Assembly (NCBI GenBank): GCA_022844485.1 | Contig: JALHLQ010000035.1 | Span: 1-35,573, forward strand | Length of the DNA: 35,573 nt | Origin: Xanthobacteraceae bacterium | Lineage (GTDB): Bacteria > Pseudomonadota > Alphaproteobacteria > Rhizobiales > Xanthobacteraceae | Direction: 5' to 3' | Shown: positions 1-9,706 of the stretch, piece after piece | Position numbering within the stretch: the first letter of the stretch is position 1 | Layout of the letters: every line of letters starts with the position of its first letter | Program-made: the position numbers and the translations under genes | Notes under the pieces: generated by a model | Seen by the model: the letters and a program-made list of their open reading frames with translations, nothing else | Told to the model about the DNA's origin: nothing | The model's database searches: none

Positions 1-98
1 TCGCCAAGGATTGGGAGAACCTCAATCGCAAGGCGCTCGCGTTCTTGCGCCTCGCATCAATCCGCCTCATGCTCCGAAAACTTTGTAATCCAGCTTGA
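1..98 (+). CDS. IS5-family transposase, C-terminal fragment
   Basis: Reading from base 3, an open frame of 31 codons ends at TGA 96-98. It contains ALAFLRLASIRLMLRKL and ends CNPA. I recognise this tail as the C-terminus of IS5-family DDE transposases common in Bradyrhizobium, Methylobacterium and relatives; it belongs to the final helices after the catalytic Glu. The catalytic residues lie upstream of the window, so activity cannot be judged. The stop codon is one base before the 16-bp terminal repeat, a normal arrangement for this family. The ORF is cut only by the window edge; no internal damage is visible in the part shown. Confidence 0.8.
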   Translation, partial: AKDWENLNRKALAFLRLASIRLMLRKLCNPA

Positions 99-115
99 TG
101 TTCCCGGACAGACTC
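1..115 (+). mobile_element. Right end of an IS5-type insertion sequence (partial)
   Basis: The window opens inside an insertion sequence. The transposase C-terminus ends at 98 and is followed at once by GTTCCCGGACAGACTC (100-115). Its reverse complement, GAGTCTGTCCGGGAAC, has the form of terminal repeats I associate with rhizobial IS5-family elements. The next three bases (116-118, TAA) fit the TNA target duplication typical of the IS1031/IS427 subgroups. The left end and first target copy lie outside the window, so the family call rests on the protein tail and one terminus. Confidence 0.75.
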
Positions 116-118
116 TAA
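116..118. repeat. Probable TAA target-site duplication
   Basis: These three bases directly follow the terminal repeat and match the TNA duplication of IS1031-type elements. The partner copy would be left of the window, so this is inferred from one side only. Confidence 0.45.
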
Positions 119-128
119 GACTCCGGGG

Positions 129-791
129 TTGGCGGCGCAGGCTTATTGGCAGATGCGGGACGCGATCGTGAGCGGCGAGGTCACGCCGGGGGAGCCGGTA
201 TTCGAAAGCCATCTCGCCGAGAAGCTCGGCATGAGCCGAACTCCGGTCCGCGAGGCGCTGAGCGTGCTGGCGCGAGATGGGATTCTGGAGATCGCGCCAT
301 CTCGCGGCTATGTCGTTCCGCAACGCTCAATCGACGATCTACAGGAATTGTTCGAGTTGCGCGAAGGGCTTGAGGGCATGGCGAGCCGCTTTGCGGCGCT
401 GCGCGCAACCGACAAGGAAATCCGTGATCTCGACCAGCTATGTCGGCGCTATGACCGCGCCCGGGATCTGGAAACCAGCACGCGCATCGGCACCGAATTC
501 CACAACAAGATCTATTCGGCCTGCCGCAACCGTCGACTCGCGGCCATTCTTGGCTCGCTGAAGGCGCAGATCGTGCCGACGCGCCGGTCGGCGTTGCGGA
601 GCGCCCGCACGAGGCGCGACGAAGCAAAACGCGAGCATCGCGCGATTATGGACGCGATCCGCGGCCGCGACCCCGACGCGGCTGAACGCGAGGCGAGAGC
701 GCATGTGCGCCGATCCTACCGCGTGCTGCTCGACAGCTATCAATCCGGCCTCGATCCGGACCTTGTCACCAGCAATCCAGTGAAGGACTGA
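129..791 (+). CDS. GntR-family (FCD subfamily) transcriptional regulator, probably 5'-truncated by an IS
   Basis: This is a DNA-binding repressor or activator of the FadR/VanR-like GntR group, which usually senses an organic acid. The N-terminal winged helix spans about residues 1-62, with recognition-helix region LGMSRTPVREALSVLARDG. The rest is an all-helical FCD ligand-binding domain. The frame is open back only to the transposase TGA at 96-98. The only starts are TTG 129 (220 aa) or ATG 153 (212 aa), and neither has a convincing Shine-Dalgarno sequence. Homologues usually carry some 10-20 residues before the AYWQMRDAI segment, so the IS end at 115 has probably removed the native start. 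The protein may still be made from TTG or ATG, perhaps from a promoter in the IS. It precedes the oxidoreductase gene by two bases and presumably controls it. Confidence 0.85.
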   Translation: MAAQAYWQMRDAIVSGEVTPGEPVFESHLAEKLGMSRTPVREALSVLARDGILEIAPSRGYVVPQRSIDDLQELFELREGLEGMASRFAALRATDKEIRDLDQLCRRYDRARDLETSTRIGTEFHNKIYSACRNRRLAAILGSLKAQIVPTRRSALRSARTRRDEAKREHRAIMDAIRGRDPDAAEREARAHVRRSYRVLLDSYQSGLDPDLVTSNPVKD

Positions 792-793
792 GC

Positions 794-2242
794 ATGGAGC
801 CGAGTTCAATCCGCCGCGACCAGGGATACATCGTCGAGCCGGCGCGGCAGACGGAGATCGTGCGCGACGTGGATGTATTGGTTTGCGGCGGCGGCGTATC
901 CGGCGTCGGCGCCGCGCTTGGCGCGTCGCGCGCCGGCGCAAAGACGATGGTGATCGAGCGAAATGCCTTTCTTGGGGGCGCGGCAACCGCCGTCATCATG
1001 AACACCTGGAACGTGCCGGTGGCGCGCATGACGGGCGTCGCCAAGGAGATCGCGCTCAAGCTCGCCGAGCGCGGCGCTGGCACGATTGCCGGCCCGACAT
1101 TTCCCTTCGACCCCGAGGCGTTGAAGGAGTTGTCGGCCGATCTGCTCCGGGAGGCCGGAGTCGAAATCCTCAACTACACCTGGGTCGTCGATCCGATCAT
1201 GGAGGGGCGGCGGATCAAGGGAGTCGTGATCCAGAACAAGTCGGGCCGGCAGGCCGTGCTTGCGCGCTGTGTCGTGGACACGACCGGCGACGCCGACATC
1301 GCCTTTGCCGCTGGCGCGGACTACGTCAAAGGTCGCGAACAGGACAGCAAAATGCGTCCGATGAGCGTCTTGATGCGGCTCGGAGGCGTTGACGTGCGGA
1401 AGGCAGTTGAATACTGCCGCAGCCAGCCCAAGGAGTATTTCACCGCCGATCCGAATTTTCACATCCTTGACATCGACAAGGGGCTGGTCCGCATGTCCGG
1501 CTTCTTCCATATCGCGGACAAGGCGCGTGCCGCGGGCGAATTGCCTGACCAGATCCATTACATCCGCTTCGAAGGCGTCGATGTCGCGCGCGGGATCGTG
1601 ACCGCCAACAACTCGCGCGTTTATGGCTTGGATGGCACGAATGCCTGGGACATTTCCCGCGCCGACGCCGAAGCGCGAATGCAGAACCGAAAGCTGTTCG
1701 CCGTAATCAAGAAGTACATCCCCGGATTCGAGAACGCCTACGTGATCGATTCCTCGGCGTCTGTCGGCGTCCGCGAAACGCGCCGCATTCGCGGACGCTT
1801 CGTGCTGTCGCAAGACGACATCATGGGAAAGAAGACTTATGACGACAGCGTCGCCAGGATCTGGCGCCACATGGCTGCCGGCCGGGACTGGCACAAGGCT
1901 GAAGGCGGGGAGGGCGCTCCGGGCGATGCGGTGTACCGTACCGCAACCACCGATCTCACCTGGTTCGAAATTCCTTGGCGTGTGTTCACGCCCAATAACG
2001 TCGACGGCTTGATCGTCGGCGGGCGCGTGCTTTCGGTGACTCATAATGCCGATATGTGGACGCGCGGACAGTATTGTTGCCTGGTCACGGGTCAGGTCGC
2101 GGGCGCATCCGCCGCTTTGGCCGCCGCTTCGCAAGGCATTACGCCGTCGACGCTTGACGTCCCTGCGCTGCAGCGCGCGCTTGTGACGCAGGGAATCGAC
2201 GTCGGCGAGGCCGGCAGGAGCGCCGCGCTGCAATCAGCGTGA
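794..2242 (+). CDS. FAD-dependent oxidoreductase
   Basis: This 482-aa cytoplasmic flavoprotein belongs to the FAD_oxidored group (PF12831-like). The N-terminal Rossmann motif is GGGVSG at residues 32-37, followed by a helix and the acidic end of strand 2 in VIERNAFLGG. A mid-protein VDTTGDADIAFAAGAD segment and a C-terminal GLIVGGRVLSVTH segment are the other conserved FAD-contact regions. The substrate is unknown; such genes often sit in aromatic or carboxylic-acid catabolic clusters. ATG 794 follows the GntR stop by two bases, and the gene overlaps the next ORF's GTG by four bases. Regulator, oxidoreductase and binding protein therefore look like one transcript. Length and motifs give no sign of truncation. 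Confidence 0.85.
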   Translation: MEPSSIRRDQGYIVEPARQTEIVRDVDVLVCGGGVSGVGAALGASRAGAKTMVIERNAFLGGAATAVIMNTWNVPVARMTGVAKEIALKLAERGAGTIAGPTFPFDPEALKELSADLLREAGVEILNYTWVVDPIMEGRRIKGVVIQNKSGRQAVLARCVVDTTGDADIAFAAGADYVKGREQDSKMRPMSVLMRLGGVDVRKAVEYCRSQPKEYFTADPNFHILDIDKGLVRMSGFFHIADKARAAGELPDQIHYIRFEGVDVARGIVTANNSRVYGLDGTNAWDISRADAEARMQNRKLFAVIKKYIPGFENAYVIDSSASVGVRETRRIRGRFVLSQDDIMGKKTYDDSVARIWRHMAAGRDWHKAEGGEGAPGDAVYRTATTDLTWFEIPWRVFTPNNVDGLIVGGRVLSVTHNADMWTRGQYCCLVTGQVAGASAALAAASQGITPSTLDVPALQRALVTQGIDVGEAGRSAALQSA

Positions 2243-2262
2243 AGAGGAGCAGGGAGGGAGTG

Positions 2263-3243
2263 ATGAATGGCATCGGTTTTCTGAAGATTTTGATGGCCAC
2301 CGCGGCGATCTCGCTCGGAATGTCGTCCGGCGTCGCAGCGCAGAGCGCCTATCCCACGAGATTAGTCACGATCGTCGCCGCCTTCCCGCCCGGCGGGACG
2401 GTTGATCTTCTGGCGCGCACGCTCGGGCAAAAGCTCGGCGAGGAGTGGAGCCAGAAGGTCATTGTCGAGAATCGACCGGGCGGAAGCGGCATTGTCGGCT
2501 CGCAGGCCGTCGCGCAAGCCGCGCCCGACGGCTACACCCTGATGGTGATTCCGATCACGCATGTGACAAATGCGAGCCTCCACTCCAAGCTGCCCTTCGA
2601 TCCTATTGCAGACTTCACGCCGATCATTTTGCTGGCGTCCTCGCCGCTTGTGCTGGTCGCCAATCGCTCGCTCCCGTTCAATTCCGTGAGGGACGTCATT
2701 GCCGCTGCGAAGGCCAACCCCGGCAAGCTCAATTGCGGCTCGGGCGGCAACGGCACTTCGCAACATCTCGCTTGCGAGCTGTTCAAGAATGTCGCGCAGG
2801 TGAACCTTCAGCACGTTCCCTATAAGGGCAACGCGGCCGCCATGACCGATGTCATCGGCGGTCACATCGAAATGCTTTTTGACCAGATGGCGACGGCTGT
2901 CCCGCATATCAAAGAAGAGAAGGTGAAGGCGATCGCGCTCACGTCCCTCGCGCGTTCGCCGGCCATGCCGGATATTCCGACGGTGGCGGAGGCGGGGTTC
3001 CCAGGATTCGAGGCGACCGCATGGTTCGGGGTGGTCGGTCCGCCGAAGATGCCGAAGGAACTGGTCGAACGCATTCGCGCGGCGTTCGCTAAGGCGCTTG
3101 CCATGCCGGACGTGAAGGATCGACTGGCGGCTCAGGGATTGGTTCTCATTGGCAGTTCGCCGGACGAGTTCGGGACTTACATCAAATCGGAGCTCGGCAA
3201 GTGGGGCGACGTCATCCGAAAGGCCGGCATCAAGGTAGAATGA
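2263..3243 (+). CDS. Tripartite tricarboxylate transporter substrate-binding protein (Bug/TctC family)
   Basis: This is a periplasmic solute-binding protein for a carboxylate or related small acid. A Sec signal peptide (MNGIGFLKILMATAAISLGM, cleavage probably after VAA or AAQ) precedes the mature start SAYPTR. Family hallmarks are VTIVAAFPPGGTVD, VENRPGGSGIVGSQAVA and PDGYTLM. The frame opens at GTG 2239, overlapping the oxidoreductase stop. I prefer ATG 2263 because AGGGAGGG lies just upstream and the signal peptide then starts normally. The protein is 326 aa. No TctA/TctB genes follow; it is an orphan, as most Bug proteins are. It may share the TctAB encoded at 4261-6246. It ends 10 bases from the convergent meaB stop. 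Confidence 0.9.
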   Translation: MNGIGFLKILMATAAISLGMSSGVAAQSAYPTRLVTIVAAFPPGGTVDLLARTLGQKLGEEWSQKVIVENRPGGSGIVGSQAVAQAAPDGYTLMVIPITHVTNASLHSKLPFDPIADFTPIILLASSPLVLVANRSLPFNSVRDVIAAAKANPGKLNCGSGGNGTSQHLACELFKNVAQVNLQHVPYKGNAAAMTDVIGGHIEMLFDQMATAVPHIKEEKVKAIALTSLARSPAMPDIPTVAEAGFPGFEATAWFGVVGPPKMPKELVERIRAAFAKALAMPDVKDRLAAQGLVLIGSSPDEFGTYIKSELGKWGDVIRKAGIKVE

Positions 3244-3252
3244 ATCGCGCGC

Positions 3253-4251
3253 TCAAATCCCCAGCATTTTCGCGATCTCCTCGACCGCCACCGCCGGCGA
3301 CAGCGCGCCGCGCGCCACGTCGGCTTCGAATGACTTGATCCGGCCCTTCAGCTTCGGGTTGGAGCGCAGTCGGCGCATGAATCGCTCTTCCAGCATCGCG
3401 TGCATCCAGCGCACCTGCTGCTCGCCCCGCCGGCCCGCGAACTCGCCGGATGCTTTCATGCGCGCGCGATAGTCGACGACCTTGCCCCAGAGATCCGCGA
3501 TCCCCTCGCCGGTGAGCGCCGAGTAGATCATCACCGGCGGCGTCCAGTTCGGCGAGCGCGGGCTGAGAATGTGGAGCGCGGCGCGATAGTCCGCCGCCGC
3601 TGCTTTCGCGCGGGGGAGATTGTCGCCGTCGGCCTTGTTCACGGCGATCATGTCGGCGAGTTCGATCACGCCCTTCTTCAGGCCTTGAAGTTCGTCGCCC
3701 GCGCCCGGCAGCGCCAGCACCAGAAAGAAATCAGTCATCTCGGCGACCGCGGTTTCCGATTGGCCGATGCCGACGGTCTCGACGATGACGACGTCGTACC
3801 CGGCGGCTTCGCACAGCAGCATCGTTTCGCGCGTCTTGGCGGCGACGCCGCCCAGCGTGCCGGCGGCCGGGGAGGGGCGGATGAAGGCGTTCGGATCGTT
3901 GGCGAGCTGCGCCATGCGCGTCTTGTCGCCGAGAATCGAGCCGCCGGTGCGTGTCGACGAGGGATCAACGGCGAGCACGGCGACCTTGTGTCCCGCGCCG
4001 GTCAAATGGGCGCCGAGCGCATCGATGGTGGTCGATTTTCCGACGCCCGGCGCGCCGGTCATGCCGATGCGCAGCGCGCGGCCGGTATCCGGCAGCAGCT
4101 CTTGCACAAGATGCCGTGCGCTCGCCTGATGGTCGGCGCGCGAGCTCTCGATAAGCGTGATCGCGCGCGCCAGCGTCGCCCGCTCGCCGGCGCGGATGCC
4201 GCGCGCGAGCGCCGCGATGTCGGACGGCCGATTCGGGTTCTTGGCGCGCAT
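3253..4251 (-). CDS. meaB: Methylmalonyl-CoA mutase-associated GTPase MeaB
   Basis: This is a cytoplasmic G3E-type P-loop GTPase that gates adenosylcobalamin loading and protects methylmalonyl-CoA mutase from inactivation. The Walker A motif is GAPGVGKST at residues 66-74. It is followed by the conserved VLAVDPSSTRTGGSILGDKTRM switch region, VIVETVGIGQSE, and the base-specificity motif NKADGDN. The 332 aa match the family length. A TTG at 4254 is an alternative, but ATG 4251 is nine bases after the tctA stop with AAGAAAG upstream. It is the last gene of the minus-strand run mutA-mutB-tctC-tctB-tctA-meaB. Meeting the mutase genes again after three transporter genes is the unusual point. Confidence 0.95.
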   Translation of the reverse strand: MRAKNPNRPSDIAALARGIRAGERATLARAITLIESSRADHQASARHLVQELLPDTGRALRIGMTGAPGVGKSTTIDALGAHLTGAGHKVAVLAVDPSSTRTGGSILGDKTRMAQLANDPNAFIRPSPAAGTLGGVAAKTRETMLLCEAAGYDVVIVETVGIGQSETAVAEMTDFFLVLALPGAGDELQGLKKGVIELADMIAVNKADGDNLPRAKAAAADYRAALHILSPRSPNWTPPVMIYSALTGEGIADLWGKVVDYRARMKASGEFAGRRGEQQVRWMHAMLEERFMRRLRSNPKLKGRIKSFEADVARGALSPAVAVEEIAKMLGI

Positions 4252-4260
4252 CAAGCTTTC

Positions 4261-5769
4261 TTAGGCAGCCGGCAGGCCCGAGTCCACGGCTCTGCGCCCC
4301 GTGGCCAGCGCACGCCACAGCATCACCGCCCAGAGCACGATGGTGAGAACGCCGAGAGCACCCGCGATCGGGCGGGCGAAGAAAGCGAGAAACGAGCCGT
4401 CGGCCTTGATCATGGATGTCATGAAATTGTGCTCGAGCATTTCGCCCAGCACGAGACCGAGGATCGCCGGCGCGACGGGGAATCCGTTCTCCTCCATCAG
4501 CCAGCCTAGAAGGCCCATCGCGAGCATGACGAGGATGCCATAGACGGAGTTCGTCATGGCGTAGGCGCCCACGACGCAAAAGAGCAGGATCACCGGCACG
4601 AGCACGTTGCGCGGCACACGCAAGATTTGCTTGGCCGACTTGATGGCGGCCCAGCCCAGCGGCAGCATCAACAGATTAGCGAGAATGAAGATCATGAACA
4701 CGGCATAGATGAACTGCGGGTTCTGCAGAAAGACCGTCGGGCCCGGGTTCATTCCCTTCATGTACAGGACGCCGATCACGATCGCGGTGATCGAATCGCC
4801 GGGAATGCCGAAGACCAGTGCCGGAATCCATGCGCTCCCGAGCGCGGAATTGTTCGCCGACGTTGCGTCCACAATCCCCTCGATGTGTCCGCTGCCGAAT
4901 TTCTCCGGCTCCTTCGAGAATCGTTTTGAAACCGCATACGAGATCCAGGCGGCGATGTCGGCTCCGGCGCCCGGCAGCGCGCCGATAACGATCCCGATGC
5001 CGGAGCCGCGCAGGAAGTTGAACCAGTAGCGTTTCATCACGCGCCAGACGCCCGTGAAGATGTTGCCGATCTTCTGCGCGAGCACCGCGCCCTGCTGATC
5101 GACGGTCACCACGCCGCGCAACAATTCCGAGATTGCGAAAAGCCCGATCATGGCCGGGATGAAGCTGATCCCTTGCAACAGCTCGACGCTCCCGAAGGTG
5201 AAGCGCGGATAGCCGGCGGCGGGATCGATCCCGATGCAGCCGATCGCGAGACCGGTCAGGAGCGAGACGAAACCCTTCAGCGGATCGGCCGTGGCGATGA
5301 ACACCGCGCAAGTGAGCCCGAGCAGGGCGAGCCAGAAGTATTCATAAGACGAGAAATTGATCGCGACTTCCGCGAGCGCCGGTGCGGCAGTGACGAGAAC
5401 GGCGACGCCGAGCAAGCCGCCGAGCACGGAAAAAACCAGATTGGCGCCCAGGTTGAGGTCGAGCTCGCCATTCTTCGACATCGCGTAACTCTCGTCCGTA
5501 TAGGCGGCGGAGGCCGGCGTGCCGGGGATGCGCAGCATCGCCGCGGGAATGTCGCCGGCGAAGATCGCCATGGCGGTTGCGGTGACGATTGCGCCGAGCG
5601 CGGGGACCGGCTCCATGAAGAAGGTGACCGGCACCAGCAGCGCGGTCGCCATGGTCGCGGTCAGCCCCGGCATCGCGCCGACAAACAGCCCGAAGACCGC
5701 GGATGCGAGGATGACCCACAGGACGAAGGGATCGAAGATCAGCGAGGCGGCTGTCGCAATCGTGTTCAT
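4261..5769 (-). CDS. tctA: Tripartite tricarboxylate transporter permease, large subunit TctA
   Basis: This 502-aa inner-membrane protein is the large permease component of a TTT secondary transporter. It has about 11-12 hydrophobic segments. The family signatures are visible: GAMPGLTATMATALL near the N-terminus, GIPGTPASAAYTDESYAM-like text around residues 80-95, and a second copy, GALPGAGADIAAWISY, mid-protein. This internal duplication is typical of TctA. It starts at ATG 5769, three bases after the tctB stop, and ends nine bases before meaB. With tctC and tctB it forms a complete transporter. The substrate cannot be read from sequence; tricarboxylates, dicarboxylates and aromatic acids are known for the family. 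Confidence 0.95.
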   Translation of the reverse strand: MNTIATAASLIFDPFVLWVILASAVFGLFVGAMPGLTATMATALLVPVTFFMEPVPALGAIVTATAMAIFAGDIPAAMLRIPGTPASAAYTDESYAMSKNGELDLNLGANLVFSVLGGLLGVAVLVTAAPALAEVAINFSSYEYFWLALLGLTCAVFIATADPLKGFVSLLTGLAIGCIGIDPAAGYPRFTFGSVELLQGISFIPAMIGLFAISELLRGVVTVDQQGAVLAQKIGNIFTGVWRVMKRYWFNFLRGSGIGIVIGALPGAGADIAAWISYAVSKRFSKEPEKFGSGHIEGIVDATSANNSALGSAWIPALVFGIPGDSITAIVIGVLYMKGMNPGPTVFLQNPQFIYAVFMIFILANLLMLPLGWAAIKSAKQILRVPRNVLVPVILLFCVVGAYAMTNSVYGILVMLAMGLLGWLMEENGFPVAPAILGLVLGEMLEHNFMTSMIKADGSFLAFFARPIAGALGVLTIVLWAVMLWRALATGRRAVDSGLPAA

Positions 5770-5772
5770 GCG

Positions 5773-6246
5773 TCACAGGATGGCGTTGAGCCAGCCGCGC
5801 GGCAACGGCACGCGCAGCATCGTCCCAAAAAACCAGTGCATGGCCAGCGTGACGACGAGGGCCGTGACGCTGGCAGTGAGCGGGCGAACGCCAAGCCATA
5901 AGAACAGCGCCATCAGGAACACGAGCGCAAGCGGAATGAAGCCGACGGACTCGGAAACGAGGATGTAGACAACGAGAACCGCGATCACGAGGAGGAAGCT
6001 CGTGAGCCGCCATGGCTCGCGCACCCAGGGTGCCACCTCGATCCATGGCGCTCCCGCGCGCCGCGCAGCAAGCCCGCGCCAGACCAGCATGGCGCCGCAG
6101 ACGATCAGGCCGCTGGCGAGAATGCGCGGAAACAGCGACGGCCCGTATTTCTGCCCCGGAAAGGCGGGAAAACTCGTCGTGATGGCGATCATCGCGAGCG
6201 AGAGCACGATGATGACCAGACCGGAAAGAGCGTCGCTGGCGCGCAC
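5773..6246 (-). CDS. tctB: Tripartite tricarboxylate transporter small subunit TctB
   Basis: This small 157-aa integral membrane protein has four predicted transmembrane helices and is the poorly conserved small permease subunit of the TTT system. The first helix follows MRASDALSG directly; the segment FPGQKYGPSLFPRILASGL matches the conserved family signature in which a Phe/Pro-rich loop precedes helix 2. The order TctC-TctB-TctA is the usual one. A 134-base gap containing a strong hairpin separates it from the binding-protein gene upstream, and three bases separate it from tctA downstream, consistent with co-transcription and coupled translation of the two permease subunits. Confidence 0.88.
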   Translation of the reverse strand: MRASDALSGLVIIVLSLAMIAITTSFPAFPGQKYGPSLFPRILASGLIVCGAMLVWRGLAARRAGAPWIEVAPWVREPWRLTSFLLVIAVLVVYILVSESVGFIPLALVFLMALFLWLGVRPLTASVTALVVTLAMHWFFGTMLRVPLPRGWLNAIL

Positions 6247-6278
6247 GAGGGACCTCGCGAAGACTCACGAAAACATTG

Positions 6279-6310
6279 GAGGGTGGGCAGAGCGAAGTGC
6301 GCCCACCCTC
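6279..6310. repeat. Intergenic palindrome between tctC and tctB
   Basis: A perfect 10-bp inverted repeat, GAGGGTGGGC (6279-6288) and GCCCACCCTC (6301-6310), encloses a 12-base loop. The GGGTGGGCA-GAGCGAAG-TGCCCACC form resembles a repeat I know from Bradyrhizobium-type genomes. It lies about 70 bases after the tctC stop and 33 bases before tctB on the transcript. There is no U-tract, so it is more likely an mRNA-stabilising or attenuating hairpin than a full terminator. Confidence 0.75.
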
Positions 6311-6380
6311 ATTTCCGGCAACGCTTCGCGCGGGCATGACGCTTGGGCGCCTTTACCCACCCTGCGCGATCCGGACTTTT

Positions 6381-7376
6381 TCACGCCTTCGCCAGGCCCG
6401 CGGCCTTCATCGCCTCGCCCATTTTCTTGTTGCCGGCGTCCATGAACTTCTCGAACTCGGCTGCGTTGCCCCACACCATGCCGAAGCCGCGCGCCGACAT
6501 GAAATCCTTGAACTCCTTGGACTCGTAGACCTTGCGCAGCGTCGCCGTAAGCTTTTCCGCGATCGGCTGAGGCAGTCCTTTCGGCGCGGCGATGCCGCGC
6601 CAGGCTCCGGTGGAATAGTCGATGCCCATCGACTCTTTGAGCGTCGGCACGTCCGGGAAGGCCGGATTGCGCTGCGGCGCCATGATGGCGAGACTACGCG
6701 CGCGGCCGGCATCGAGCATCGCGCGCGCTTCCGGCACCGAGCAGGTCACGATGTCGATGCCGCCCGCTGCGAGATCCTGCATCGCGGGCGCCGCGCCGTT
6801 GGAAGGCACCCACGGCACATGCTCCGCCTTCAATCCCATCGCTTGCAGCCAGCCGACCAGCGCCAGATGCCAGATGCCGCCCTGTCCGGTGCCGGAGGCC
6901 TTGAATTTGCCGGGCGGGCCGGACTTGATCGCATCGGACAGATCGCGCACCGTCTTGTACGGCGAGTCCGACTTCACCTGGATGCCCGGCGGGTCCTCGT
7001 TCATCAGCGCAAGCGGTGTGTAACTCGTGGGCTTGAGTTCGGTCAGCCCTTGCCAATGCATCATCGAGATTTCGACCGTGATCATCCCGATCGTGTAGCC
7101 GTCGGGCGCGGCTGTTGCGATGGCCGAATGGCCGACGACCCCTGAGCCGCCGGTGCGATTCACGACGTTGAACGGCTGTGCGAGTTCCTTCTCGAGCACC
7201 GCGGCGACAATGCGGGCGGTCGCGTCCGTGCCGCCGCCGGCGCCCCAGGGCACGATCACTTGCACCGGCCGGCTCGGATAGTTCGCCTGGGCGAAAGAAG
7301 GCCTGAGTCTGAGGCCGGCGGCTGCGGCCGTCGCTGCGGCGGCCGCAGAAAACGTTCGTCGTGTCAGCTTGGTCAT
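6381..7376 (-). CDS. tctC: Tripartite tricarboxylate transporter substrate-binding protein with Tat signal
   Basis: This periplasmic Bug/TctC binding protein (331 aa) is encoded with its own TctB and TctA. The N-terminus MTKLTRRTFSAAAAATAAAA carries a twin-arginine motif followed by an Ala-rich helix, so export is probably by Tat; cleavage is likely near SFAQA. Family motifs are VQVIVPWGAGGGTDATAR, VNRTGGSGVVGHSAIA and PDGYTIGM. An upstream ATG (7391) exists. ATG 7376 is better because GGGAGAG lies 4-5 bases before it and the RR motif then sits at residues 6-7. It is 86 bases from the mutase large subunit gene on the same strand. The export signal differs from the Sec type of the other binding protein in this window. 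Confidence 0.93.
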   Translation of the reverse strand: MTKLTRRTFSAAAAATAAAAGLRLRPSFAQANYPSRPVQVIVPWGAGGGTDATARIVAAVLEKELAQPFNVVNRTGGSGVVGHSAIATAAPDGYTIGMITVEISMMHWQGLTELKPTSYTPLALMNEDPPGIQVKSDSPYKTVRDLSDAIKSGPPGKFKASGTGQGGIWHLALVGWLQAMGLKAEHVPWVPSNGAAPAMQDLAAGGIDIVTCSVPEARAMLDAGRARSLAIMAPQRNPAFPDVPTLKESMGIDYSTGAWRGIAAPKGLPQPIAEKLTATLRKVYESKEFKDFMSARGFGMVWGNAAEFEKFMDAGNKKMGEAMKAAGLAKA

Positions 7377-7477
7377 GCGTCTCTCTCCCACGCGCGGCCG
7401 CGTCTCTTGTTGCGAAGGGGCCGCTCCTTCGTGCGAGACATGCTAGCGGGAGCAGACGCCGATGGATAGCTACGGCG

Positions 7478-9702
<2,225 letters not shown>

Positions 9703-9706
<4 letters not shown>

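Noticed and set aside
806..2233. 475-codon minus-strand frame opposite the FAD oxidoreductase
   Set aside because: Composition is unlike a protein, no motifs are visible, and the sense strand carries clear Rossmann and FAD motifs.
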